Assembly (NCBI GenBank): GCA_947179485.1
Contig: OX359247.1
Location: 42,074,801 to 42,138,800, forward strand
Direction of reading: 5' to 3'
Length of the DNA: 64,000 bases
Origin: Allacma fusca
Lineage: Eukaryota > Arthropoda > Collembola > Symphypleona > Sminthuridae
Part shown: positions 1 to 17,000 of the stretch, piece by piece
Position numbering within the stretch: position 1 is the first letter of the stretch
Layout of the letters: each line of letters begins with the position of its first letter
Translations under genes and position numbers: made by a program
The notes under the pieces: model-generated
Seen by the model: only the letters and a program-made list of their open reading frames with translations
Told to the model about the DNA's origin: nothing
Databases searched by the model: none

Positions 1-190
1 TTGTACATTAAATGCTAAATGTCGCATAATGTAATTACCTCTATTTTCTATTTACTATTTATATTGCTACAGTGTTTTTAGTATGGAACAACTTAATAAT
101 AAAAGTTGTGAGCTCGATTTTTTCAACCAATACCAAGGACAGTTATCATGTGAATGATGCATTGATTTTTCTTTAATTGCTTGTATGCAG

Positions 191-2275
<2,085 letters not shown>

Positions 2276-3270
2276 ATAATTCAGTAACGTTATTGCCGCA
2301 ATTACGTCACATAATAGCTAATGAAATGCAACATGTGCTGGAGTATAATTGTTTCCAAAACTTATGGCAAGATAAACTGTTTGAGTCAAAATTATTCTCT
2401 CATTAAATCATTATTTCTCAATATCTTTCAATAGTCTTTCAAACATCAAAACACTTGATCTTCCGGTCAAATGCAATATCGCAACAATGTCGAATTAAAT
2501 TTAGATTACGAATACATTGTCACTTAATTTTGCCTGTAATATTGATCCGTACTAAATTTAATGGCGAGGCCGGAACGAGTAAAATAAAATTTTATTTGGT
2601 ACTTGTGATATTGTTATAATATAATACAATATAATTATTATAAATAACTATGTATAATACATGCAAAATTATTGCTATAATAATTACATCCATCCATATA
2701 TGCAAGCACTATGAGTATATATACAAACATACATATATGACTGAATCCTTTTGCGTGCACAAGTGCATGCTCACGCTTTACGTTTATTTTCCAACTATTT
2801 TTTGAATGGGCATGCATGACAGAAAATGTACACTAGGAAGGCATGATTCTTATCGAACAATATTAGTCGAAAAGATATTAGTTCCACATGAAAGTAATTT
2901 TAATTTTAGGTACAAATACATACACTAATTTCGGTGTCGTGCCTGAGGATTTTGTAAATGAATAATTGGTACTTGTTACAAAAGTAAGGAGTCAATAATG
3001 GTTTATTTTCTGGCGTGCCAATTGTTCAGAATAACTTTGTATAAATACCCACGTAACCTTGCAACTGATTTCAATGATAACTTAAAAAATCTATAATTTA
3101 TTGAAAAATTCCCGTTAACAAGTCAACATTTACAAAATGAGTAAATTACTAAAATCTTTTGTTTCCAAGTGAAAATATCAAGAAACATTTCAGTGGCTGA
3201 GTTTTAATCAATACCAATTGAGAGTTTATGAAAACTATAGTGATTTTAAATCAGTATTCCATTTTTTCAA
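2276..3270. other. Intergenic spacer between the two esterases
   Basis: No gene seen. AT-rich sequence holding the 3' end of carboxylesterase 1 (AATAAA at 2583-2588) and presumably the promoter of carboxylesterase 2; I could not place a TATA box or initiator with confidence. Confidence 0.5.
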
Positions 3271-6723
<3,453 letters not shown>

Positions 6724-7016
6724 TTTTGGGAATTTGGGGAAGTTTTCAAACGTACATTTACTGAATGAATTCGTAGCATCTTCAAAATGTGCTATGTTAT
6801 GTGCATTATGTAATTATTTAGTTGCCTTTGAGTAGATAATACGGGTAGATTATAAAGAAATAAAATAGTACCGAAGAAAATACCGCTTGATATTTGGAAC
6901 TATTTGAATTTGAAGGAAGTTCCGTAACCACTTCATACTTTCTAAATTTTAGTCGAATTTTATAACTCTTCAAGAATTTTGAGCATGCAGGTATAAATAC
7001 AACTTTGTATTAATTT

Positions 7017-8895
7017 TTATTCACTCAAAAGTATTAACACATCATTTCTGAATTCCTTGCCATCCACAAAAATCTGAAGGTTTGAAATTGAAAGAATTGA
7101 CGACTCATCATTATCCAGGGATTCTGAAAGAAGTTTGCACTGAAAATCTGGATCACATTCCACCAACATTGGCGAACATTCAGGGTTTGCAATTAATGTT
7201 ACATTACGAATGCCACAGTCAATCTCATCAAGACCATTGTCACAGTCTGCCACCCCGTCACACCTTATAGAATCAAATTTAATGCTTTCCATGGAACTGC
7301 ATCGCCGTTTGCAGTTCTCCTCATCCGATCCATCTGCACAGTCATTGAACTCATCACAAATCGATGTTTCTGGTATACACATGAAGTTCCGGCATTGGAA
7401 GTAATTTTTAGGGCAATTGTATTGTGGCCTATATTTTCACAGGAGAAATAATCACTAATAGTGGATGATAGTGTGAAACTGGAGTTTTTCTCATAATGTT
7501 ACTTTTAAAATAAATATTAAAATTGGGAAATTAGATTTAACCTTATATTCCTCGTTTGATTCATTATCCAGTCGTGGTAATAGGACACTTTGGTGTAAAT
7601 TCCAGGCATTTCACTCCTATGCTCACAGAGTGGTCCTGCAGAGGTAATCCCGCAGACATATTTTTTAATGGAGCTGTCCCTTTGATCGCTTTGATGTATG
7701 CACGTGAGAGGCCCTCCGGAGTCCCCTTTACAAGAGTCTTTACCACTCCCGCCAGCACACAGCATTATTTCACTATCAAACCCATTGCCATAACGGTCTG
7801 AGAACTCGTCACAGACAGAATCATTATGTAAAGTTAGATCCGCTTGTCGCAGAAATTTTGAGATTTCAAAGTTAGTTTCTTCACTAACTCCCCAACCAGA
7901 AGTAATAGCATTTGCTGCGAGGAACAAAAATATTGGATAATATAATATACATACATATATGCATGCATAATTCCGATGAATACTTCACTTCCTTTGACGC
8001 TGTTTTTTGTATTAATTTAAGAAAATAGAAGGAAGGAAGAAATTCATATATATTAACATTTTTATAATATAATAAGTACTACAGCGGAAGTAATGGGTAA
8101 TGTATGTAGTGACTGTTGGTAATTAATTAATTGTTACTTGATCTGATAAAAGGTAGGGCTCACAATCGAAAGATGCATCACTCGTTGGAACTAAAATACT
8201 TTGCGTGACATTGTTGAACTCCAATTCTTCATTTAGTATCAGAAGTGCAATATCGTTTTCGACACTTCTCGTGGACATGTCATAAAGTGAATGCTTTATT
8301 AAAACCTCGATTTTACGATACTGCTCTGTTCCATCGTCATGGTCATCGACGGCAGTTTTGAGACTATACTGTCCAGCTACAACTTTAACCCTTTTGTAGT
8401 TGTGGCGGTCAAAACAATGTGCTGCTGTGAGGATCATGTATGTAGCAAGTATGACACCACTGCAGAAATGACCTGTGGGACTTTGCAACTGGACCTGATA
8501 GGGGAACTCATCCCTGTAGGCTAGTCTTCCCCCCAAAACTTTGTGGACAAAAGGTACTTCTGGAATTTTCAGAATGACACAATGAAATACATAATAATAT
8601 ATATACGTAATTACATAAAGGATGAAATACAAATAAAGTACTTGTAGTGTAAGTATATATTGTTGTACTACTGTTAAGAACTGTGCTATATTCTGCAGAT
8701 ATTTGTTTCTGCCTATTTTATGTATTATCAAGTTATGCCTAATCCATATTTTATATAATTACATGATATGACTGTATGAAGTATTCGTTTACAAATTTTA
8801 CCCGAATTGGTAGAAGCGCCTGAACTCATGTTGACTATTTCTTTCGTCCCAAGCCTTTTTACTTGATGGTTTTTGCACACGCCACTTGGATGACA
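7017..8895 (-). CDS. Trypsin-like serine protease with C-terminal LDLa modules
   Basis: Secreted S1-family protease. Exons in transcript order: 8895-8802 (propeptide), 8559-8164, 7914-7542 and 7428-7017; all phases fit. The mature enzyme should start at VLGGR after Lys (zymogen cleavage site). Triad: His in LTAAHC, Asp in ENDIALL, Ser in GDSGGP. The Asp six residues before that Ser (DSCKGDSGG) predicts trypsin-type cleavage after Arg or Lys. After the catalytic domain come a canonical six-cysteine LDLa module (CIPET... DCADGSDEENC) and a degenerate second one (CDGVADCDNGLDEIDC). The TAA stop overlaps an AATAAA (7016-7021). The signal-peptide exon is unresolved: an ATG near 9121 with a hydrophobic start ends in a phase-1 donor that fits the catalytic exon but not the propeptide exon. 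Convergent with carboxylesterase 2. Confidence 0.88.
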
Positions 8896-9200
8896 CTATA
8901 TTTCGCCAAATTTTTTGCAATAATGTGAGAGGAAATATTGATAAATGAATACACTGCCGATTTATTATCAGAGATTTCCATGTACGGAGATGATGATTCT
9001 TCCATTTATTCCTTTCAATGTAACTAATTATAACAGTATATTTTAAACTCATTAAATATGTGTTAAGTCTTTCACGAATTAAAAGCAAAGTACAAGTGAA
9101 AAGCTTGATTTGATTCTTCAATATTTACCTTATGTGCAACTCTGCCAAAACTATAAGTAAATGTGTACATTTGTACTTTTGAAGCCTCATACATACTTAT

Positions 9201-9667
9201 TAGGGATGCCAATGGTCTGGTCCGGACCATTAATAATGGTCCGTTATTGGTCTGGTCCGGTCTGGTCCTAGACTTGTATGGTCTGGTCCGGTCTGGTCTA
9301 ACACTTGGACCAGACCAGATACAATTGGTCCAGCTTCAGGACCAGACCAGACCAGACCACAGGACCATGGTCCCAAAAGTACGCAAAATAAAAATTTATG
9401 AGCTAACGAAATCCTGTGGAACAAATTAAAAATGTCATTTCTGAGGATAAAAAAAAATTTGACTGGATAAAATGTGATTATTCAATTGCTCTGAATGGTT
9501 TTCTGGACCATGGTCCGGACCATGGTCTTTGGTCTGGTCTGGTCCGAATGACTGGATCAGACCACTGGTCTGGTCCGAAAAACTGGACCAGACCAATGGT
9601 CTGGTCTGCGCTTTGGACCAGACCAGTTTCATAAAATCTGGATCAGACCAGACCATTGGCATCACTA
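9201..9667. mobile_element. hAT-like element, GGTCTGGTCC arrays, TSD ATACTTAT
   Basis: A 467-base element. Inverted ends TAGGGATGCCAATGGTCTGG and (right, reverse strand) TAGTGATGCCAATGGTCTGG. It is flanked on both sides by the identical 8 bases ATACTTAT (9193-9200 and 9668-9675), the hAT signature. Both arms are built from the word GGTCTGGTCC and its complement. The short open frames inside are by-products of the repeats. No transposase, so non-autonomous. Confidence 0.93.
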
Positions 9668-10756
9668 ATACTTATATGATGTTATAGTATACTCTCTTTA
9701 TAAAAATCCCCTTGAAGAACATCTCCCGCGTCATGTCTTTAACTTTTTAAATTATTTTAATCGTATTTATTCATTTCATAGGAGCATGTCTTTATAAAAG
9801 CATATTTTGCTGCTTGCAGGGTTCCGACTAGGAAAGAATGGACTGTAGTTATTAACAATTATAGTAAGGGATATACTGCAATAGTGCTTTTTTAGACGTA
9901 CATATGTATATTATCCGTATCCTACGATATGGAAAATATTAGCAGCGTACCTAAACATTTCCAAGGTTCTGTTCGCTGATGAATACTTCACTGTGTTGTT
10001 GCTATTCCGCAATAAATCGTGATGAGTATTCGAACTTTTAAACTTGCAATCAGACCTAGTCTGACCTATTGAAAGTACCTATGTATGTAGTCTTGCACTG
10101 GAAATATAAAACTTTGCAGTGATTACATCTTGGTATACAAATAATGGCCTATCTATATATAACCATTACGTAATATTCATATGTAATAAGCACTATTTAA
10201 ATGGAACTATTTCTATCTATTATGACTCATTTGTTCACAAAAAATAAATATTGACGTGAGCATTTAAGCAGTACAGTTTGTTACGTTTATTAAATTGCAA
10301 TACGCTAGATGGACATGGTTCAACACCAGGGAGCATCACGTTTACCACCATTAGCTTGATAGAGACTGGTTTTGCTAAACACTCTTCTTTAGATTTAAAA
10401 GGTCTCATTGTCAGCTACTCTGGTGGTGGTGGTAATTCTTGGGTTAATCATATCGTAGGCGTATTTAAAAATAGTTGGCGTTATTACTTATGTATTGTTT
10501 TAGATATAAACCTCTAAGATAAATTACAAGGAAGAAATATTTTATGCTCTAATATTTGTTGCTATGTAAATATTAGAAGTAAAAATTTTCAAAATTAATA
10601 TTAAAGCATTTATTCTAAAAATTAAATCATTGTGCTATTACATAAAGCGTTTCAAGTATCAAGATTTCGTTGCTTTAATTACGTTGACTTGGCAGTTCAG
10701 TTCCTTTTATATAACAAAACACTTAATGGATATCAGGTATCTGCTTTTTTCAGCTT
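9668..10756. other. Intergenic, no supported gene
   Basis: AT-rich sequence with a few short open frames, none with recognisable domains or convincing splice structure. A TTTATT at 10609-10614 would serve as poly(A) signal for the peptide gene on the minus strand that follows. Confidence 0.4.
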
Positions 10757-11179
10757 CTACCATCCAATACATGTGTACTCGTTGGTTTCGGAGTCCTTTA
10801 CACATTCACCACAGCAATCGTCCATTGGCTCCTGGTCACTACTGCTACTCACAAGCTGGCAGGCCATGCCCTCGCGTGAGCATTTCTACAAGATTAGGGA
10901 GTTTAATAAATTATATTGAGTCCAAGCTTATTGTTCGTCAAGTTTATACAAAACTATTATAATATAAAATAGACATTTGAAAGACTCACAAATTCTGTTG
11001 GAGCTCCGTAATTGATTAAGGCCATCAATATAATCATTATAGTAATGTAGGCAAATGTTGTCCTGAAATTTCAAAATTACTTTTAAACTTGTTGTAAAAA
11101 TGAAATCATTCCAGGATAACTGCTTCAATAGCGGATATTTATAAGCAATAATATGATTTACTTACTTATGGGACGCCAT
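10757..11179 (-). CDS. Small secreted cysteine-knot-like peptide precursor
   Basis: Three-exon gene too short and too split to appear as a long open frame. Coding exons in transcript order: 11179-11166 (14 bases from the ATG), 11062-10990 (73) and 10885-10757 (129, including TAG); they sum to 72 codons and every phase fits GT-AG junctions (donors GTAAGT and GTGAGT, acceptors TTTCAG and TTGTAG). The first 25 or so residues form a hydrophobic signal peptide ending near NYGA. The mature part is acidic and holds six cysteines with spacing C-x6-C-x14-CC-x2-C-x10-C, close to the inhibitor-cystine-knot layout, and ends CIGW. Such peptides can be protease inhibitors, antimicrobials, signalling peptides or toxins; the sequence does not decide which. 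Exact homologs not recognised. Confidence 0.68.
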
Positions 11180-11580
11180 GATGAAAAGTATGCTGACAAG
11201 TTAAAACGAATGATGTGGAAGGACGGATGAGCACAGGCACAACGGATAAAGTTAGTGACATTTTCATTGAACTCACTATGTACTAGACTACAAAATTTGT
11301 CGCAGTTTACTCTTTGAATGACGTGCTAATGTACTCTTTTCAGTGTACAAGGAATATTTGCACAGCAGGCGGCACAAGCCGAGAACAAAATCAAATCAGT
11401 TCATTCATGCCACTTTCGGGAAACGCTGACGAATCTTTTTTGTTGCCCCGAAAGTACACATCATACGATACTACAAGTGTTTCCCATAATGGTAATAATT
11501 CTATTTAGCCTGTGATTGCGTCAAAATAAAATTGAATTCCTGAAGCTGATTTGCCCAAAGCGCAGTAACCTTCATAAATG
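11180..11580. other. Promoter side of the peptide gene, nothing else seen
   Basis: Upstream region of the minus-strand peptide gene. I see no coding sequence with support and no clear core-promoter motif. Confidence 0.3.
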
Positions 11581-11589
11581 ACATAGAGA

Positions 11590-12715
11590 CAAAACTGCAC
11601 TTACATGGAAGTTCCAACAATACATGAGTATGAAAAGTTTGTACATGACAAATTTCAAAGCATCACATTCATGAATCACGGATGTTGTTCACGTTAATGA
11701 TTATACTAAGTATTCCTGGAAGCTGGAATCTACTTTTTGTGGAGTTCGCGATGAGCATAATAAAAGAGGGATTACAAATAGTACAAATCTAAAAAATTGG
11801 AAAACACATAAATATGCAAACTCATTGTGGAAACTTGCCATGTCTATCAATATTGGAAGTTTATAACCTTCCGATGTATGTTTTCAATGCTGATGCAATA
11901 ATGCATATAATGACGACACCTTTGCAAACAATGATAGCTTCCGTCGTTTGTCTTTGTGTAGTAATTATCTATTTACGCTTAAACTTGGACTTTTCATGAA
12001 AAAATAATCCAAGGTTGAAAAACAATTGGATGATACTTGATTTCATTTTAATAGTAATTTTTTCACAAACCAATACACGATTATTTTAGTAGTTTGTGAA
12101 ACGCTAAAGTTCAGAATGTAATGTGTTTCCTAAGAAATTGAAAATGAAGCACTTTTTTGTCAGAATTTTAGTTATTAATTTACCATAGCTACGTTTTACT
12201 GTCGAATTAGTAAATTATTGACGTTTTTAGAGCAGATTTACACAGCCCCATTAGAGTTGGTCTGTGGAAGTGTGGAGTTATGGCAAAGTGTGGCTAAAGA
12301 TCTGCTGTGGCTTTTCGGCATTCACGCCTTTGATGGAGACGAGTACATACTGTGGACAAATTTTCAGGTCAACTGCTGCAGGTGATCTTATTTTGTATTT
12401 TCCAAGGCATGCTCACTTAATATAATAATAAGTGTATTTAGGTGGGTGACTTTCATTTAGAATCCCCCAGATATTTACTGGGCATCCACAACAATAGAGG
12501 ATACAAAATTGTACTTGTGGATTGACATTTTTTGGCACCATTTTACTACATACTACAATACGAAGACACTTAACGCGAAAGATAATAGTTACGAAAACCG
12601 TGGGAATGAAGGTGACATCCATGATATCGCATTCGGTGTAGCCCAGCAAGTGAAAATGCAACTGGTAGGATTTTGTGTGTGAGTTCATTTGGCTTATACA
12701 TGCGTGCTTGTAAAT
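11590..12715 (+). pseudogene. Decayed duplicate of the lipase gene
   Basis: This stretch aligns by eye, in order, with about 31285-32620, the promoter side and first three exons of the intact lipase gene. Shared landmarks: the upstream block around TGAGCATAAT (11753 and 31435), the ATG exon (12144 and 31822), the GACGTTTTTAG acceptor (12222 and 32140), the text coding CTTTGATGGAGA, and the intron piece TATTTTGTATTTTC. The copy has lost about 220 bases from the middle of exon 1 to the end of intron 1, has frame breaks in exons 2 and 3, and carries TGA where the nucleophile Ser region should follow GGTAGGATTTT. It stops before the Asp and His exons. It cannot make a lipase. Confidence 0.82.
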
Positions 12716-12746
12716 GTATAAATGAAGCCACACCTGCTAAAAACAT

Positions 12747-12792
12747 TTCTAGATATAGATAGATATATCTAGATATAGATAGATCTAGATAG
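12747..12792. repeat. AGAT-type microsatellite
   Basis: Imperfect tandem CTAGATATAGATAG units just past the end of the lipase pseudogene. Confidence 0.8.
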
Positions 12793-12995
12793 GAGAAAAG
12801 TCCAAGCAGGCATATTATCGAAGCTAACAATATTTTAATTTACTACTGGTGCATCATCTCCAGTTACTAACCGTTAAAACACACAATTCCTATAAAAATG
12901 CATTTTAATACTCTCATACAATTGACAGCTGCAAAATCTCGTCCTTGTCAAGATTTCATATACTTTAATTGATCCAGTTTTTACACAATTGTTAC

Positions 12996-13434
12996 TGATG
13001 ATGCCCAAGAAGATGGCAAGTGGGCTGTAGTGTACAGTGCAATGCTGGTCTTTTCCCTTAATTGGTGTAGATGTAATGAGAAAAAAGGGGAACTTGGAAG
13101 GGGAATTGAGAAAATGCCAAAATTACTTATTTATTAAAATAAAAGCCAAATTAAATCAAAGTCAGAGAGCTCGTTGTTGCTTCTGGAGCAGTCGAGAGGA
13201 GAGTCATATTTTTGTCTTTGTATATTTTACATCTTTGGTCGTGTCAGCGGACAAGACCTTATCAGGCATTTGCATTCACTCTAAAAATACACCTTTTACC
13301 TGCTGGACACAAAGAATAGCTTGAGCGCGATAAAATAGAAAACTCAGGTCGGTAATCTAGGTGACATTTACATAGATTGTAAAAATGTTCATTTAGGTGA
13401 ACATGTAAGTTGAATGTGTTAAGGAGCGTTAACA
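12996..13434 (-). repeat. LTR, left copy (transcriptional 3' LTR)
   Basis: 439-base terminal repeat with TG...CA-type ends, matching the right copy base for base as far as I compared. The 95-codon open frame within it is not a gene. Confidence 0.95.
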
Positions 13435-13451
13435 TTCCGCCCACCAATATT
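13435..13451 (-). other. Polypurine tract of the BEL/Pao element
   Basis: Directly upstream (coding sense) of the 3' LTR the sequence reads GGTGGGCGGAA, the place and composition expected of the plus-strand primer for reverse transcription. Confidence 0.7.
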
Positions 13452-13611
13452 TTAGTGAAATATTAAAAAATAAATAGTGTCACTCTATATAATTGTATAA
13501 ATGTTATGGAAACTTAAAATTATAACCCAATCGCTACAGAAACTCTCACTACCTTGCTTCGTCTTGAGGAAGTAGGCTACATGAGCTAACTGAAGTGCTT
13601 GAGTGGAGGAA

Positions 13612-14017
13612 GATCTACTCTGCTTGTTCATTTTCTTTCTCCATGGGAAGTTGTATGAGCTTCGTAATCGGACGTTTGTAAACTCCGTCTGCTGTCTTGA
13701 TGGTGACCGTGCGGACCAACTCTTTCTCGTCGTTTGGGTTGACATGGACCTTGAGAATTCGCGCCAGTTTCCACCTCTGCGGGGGAAGGTTCTCTTCTTT
13801 TAGCACTACCATCCTTCAAATTGGTCATCACATCCTTCCACTTTGTCCGGCGTTGTAATTGCAGGAGATATTCAGCTTGCCATCGTTTCCAGAAATGTTG
13901 CTTAATCTGTTGCTGATGCTGCCATCGATCCAGCCGGTTTACTTTGATTGAGGTCAGGTCCGGCTCCGGTAGAGTCCGAAGAGGCTGCCCGATGAGAAAG
14001 TGTCCGGGGGTAAGTAC
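13612..14017 (-). pseudogene. BEL/Pao integrase C-terminal region, cut off by stop and frameshift
   Basis: Continues the gag-pol frame past an in-frame TAG at 14018-14020. Translation resumes in the same frame with LTPGHFLIGQPLRTLPEPDL, typical of the end of BEL integrases. Around 13815 the frame changes, and the following frame (13615-13812) carries the conserved tail with LPPQRWKLARI and KRPITKL, the DUF5641-type domain. So this copy has at least one nonsense codon and one frameshift in its last 140 codons. I describe the breaks only. Confidence 0.85.
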
Positions 14018-17000
14018 CTACAGGTCGTTAGGGTCAGTCGAGATGGGGCAAAGTGGTCTCGAGTTTAGGCATGACTCTACCTCTGCCAAGAGTGTGCTGT
14101 ACTCTTCAAAGGAAAGTGGAGTTTTGCCTAATGTCCTGGCCAAGTGAAACTTGGTGGACTTAACCGCAGCTTCCCAGATCCCTCCCATATGTGGAGCACC
14201 TGGTGGGATCATGTGCCATTGAATCCCCTGTTTAGCCAGCTCAGTTGTTACGGTTGTTTGGAAGTCCTCCGTTAGAGTAAGTGCCAGGAATTCTTGTAAC
14301 TCCCGCTTGGCCCCTACGAAGTTGCTTCCGTTGTCGCTTCGGACTGTCTGGGGTAATCCACGTCGGGAGACCATTCTTCGCAGCGAGGATAGGAACGCAG
14401 AGGATGAAAGGCTGCTCACTAATTCCAGGTGTACCGCCTTAGTTGATAAGCAGACGAACACTGCGATGTAGGCTTTGTGAGTTTTTGAGCTCCTTCCATA
14501 AGAGTCTCGCAGCACTACCGGTCCAGCAAAGTCCACTCCCACGTTGTGGAAAGGTCTTGACATTGACACCCGAGCCTTGGATAAGTCTGCCATTAATTGG
14601 TTAGGGGTAGCAGCTCGGAGGACGATACAGATTTTACATCTGTTGATGATTTTTCTCACCAAAGGACGGCCCCGAATTACCCAGAAGCGTCTTTGAATCA
14701 TCGCTAAGGTGAGCTGCGTCCCACTGTGGAGGTATTGTTGGTGGTATTGGCTAATGATGAGGTCGGTAATGTGGTGCCGAGGGAGAAGTAAAGGGTGCTT
14801 TTGACTGTAGGGAAGATCGGATTGGTTTAGCCTTCCGCCCACCCTGACGGCTCCCTTGTCCAGAAATGGAGTAAGCGAAAGTAGTTGGGACTTCCGGTGC
14901 AACTTGTCGTTCGCCTTGAGTGCCTCGACTTCCTTTGGGAAGGATATTCGCTGGATGTATACAATCCACTTGAGTTCCACATCCTGCAGCTCCTGGGGAG
15001 TGAGATGACTACTTGCTGGTTTCTTGTTGTAGAAACTGAACTGAAATAGTCGGACCCACCAAGCAGTGTGCCGTCGGAGCTTCAACCAGTCCGAATATTT
15101 CTGACATATGTTGTCCAGTGTTGAATCACTAATCAGGTTAGCGACTATCCTGGGTTTCTTCTGTTCTTTAGCAATGTGCTGCTCGTCGTGGGGGGAGAGA
15201 GACGGCTGGCCTGTGGCGGGAGTGTGTACGTCTCCCATGGAATGCTGTCGATGAAAGTCGGGTAAGGGATGTGAAGGTAGGGGATCGGGATGGGTTGATT
15301 TTAAAAATTCCGGTCCTTCCCACCATAGCTTGCTACTAAGCAACTCTGTCACCGGAATGCCACGGGATGGTAAATCGGCTGGATTGCACACACCCGGGAT
15401 GTGAGACCACTGCTCAGGATTTGAGTGAGAATGGATGGCTATAATGCGATTACGCACGAATGTCTTCCATCGGTTCGGGTCAGATTGAATCCAGGCCAGC
15501 GTGATTGTTGAGTCAGACCATAGCCGGATGTGACCGATGTCAACGGGTAACGCTTTTTGGACGTGTCGGACGAGTTGAGCCAATAGAACTGCGGCGCATA
15601 ACTCCAGCTTTGGAATTGACAGGGATTTCGTTGGAGCCACTCGAGTTTTACAAGTGACCAGGCGGGCTTGAACTCGGAGGTATATTACAGCCGCGTAGGC
15701 CTTTTCGGAAGCATCGGCGAAGCCATGAAGTTCTATTAAGGACGGCTTCTGTATATTGATGCATCTGGGTACCCTGAGGTGTTGTAGCTCTTGTAGCTCT
15801 TGCTGGTACGTTGACCAAATGTTGCAAATTTCAGCAGTTGGTTTGGAGTCCCACCCAGTTTGTAGCTTCCATAGGAGTTGCATCATGCACTTGGCTCGGA
15901 TTGTGACTGGGGCTATGAATCCCAGGGGATCGAAGACCTTTGCGATCTCCGAAAGCATGCTTCTTTTGGTTTGGGTTGTAGCTGCGTTCACCTTAATTGT
16001 GAACCGGAAGTCATCAGAAGCGGGATTCCAAATGAGTCCAAGTGCTTTGGTGGTTTCATCCTTGTCCAGGTTTAAAGACGTCAGCTCCTTGAACTCATCG
16101 GGGATGACTCTGAGAGTGGTTTCATCCGAGGTGGCCCACTTCCGCAGGGTAAATTTGGCCTCCGATGTGAGTGACATTAGCTGTTGGTGGAGCCGAACTG
16201 CTGCTTCTGAAGAATTTTCACCCGTGAGGCAGTCGTCCATGTAAAAGTCTCGTTTGAGCACTTGGGCCGCTTGTGGATATTGATGCTGGTAATCTTCCGC
16301 CAGTTTGTGTAATGTTCGAACTGCTTGGAAGGGAGCGCAGGCCGTCCCGAATGTGACCTTGTTGAGACGGTACGTTTTTATCTTCTGGTCTGGTGTCTCT
16401 CTCCAGAGTATACGAAGAAAATCGCGATGTTTCTGGTGAATCCATATCTGTAGGTACATCTGTTTGATGTCTGCTACCAAAGGAACTAACCAGAATCTCC
16501 ATCGGACCAGTAGCGTGTGTAGGTTATCCTGAAGAACTGGTCCTACCATGAGCTGGTCGTTGAGTGATGCTTTTGTAGTTGTTTTTGCGCTTGCATCAAA
16601 AACAACACGGCACTTGGTCGTGCTACTGCTCTCCTTAATGATAGCGTGGTGGGGAAGGTAGTAGCTGGCATCGTCAGGAGCAACAAGTTGGGTTGGTTCA
16701 ACCTCTTCAAGATGTCTGTTCTCCTGTAATTCCCGGATGCTCTGATGGTACTGTTGGTGTAGCTGATGGTTTCGGTGTAGTTTACTCTCCAGATTGTGAA
16801 ACCTTTTGGTGGCCATGTAACGTGAGTTTCCTAGCGGGGTAGCCTCCTCCTTGAAAGGTAACTGTGTCTGGTATGAGCCATCCTCCAGTCGAGTTGTAGT
16901 CTGTCGGAAATGATCCTCGCAGGCTTGCTCTTCTTTGGTCAGGACTTGGTCGGAGTGTAAATGTTCTACTTGCCAGAACCGTACAAGTTGTTGGTCAATT

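Noticed and set aside
9163..9665. Four overlapping frames rich in DQTRPD or WSGL repeats
   Set aside because: They are readings of the GGTCTGGTCC arrays on both strands, not proteins. The same applies to frames in the arrays at 38.0-39.4, 49.8-51.0 and 57.7-58.0 kb.
12413..12830. Minus-strand frames across the lipase pseudogene
   Set aside because: They are antisense to recognisable lipase remnants and end in the AGAT microsatellite.
13037..13324. 95-codon open frame, repeated identically at 18964-19251
   Set aside because: It lies inside the LTRs of the BEL/Pao element and has no features of a gene; the repetition is due to the LTRs.
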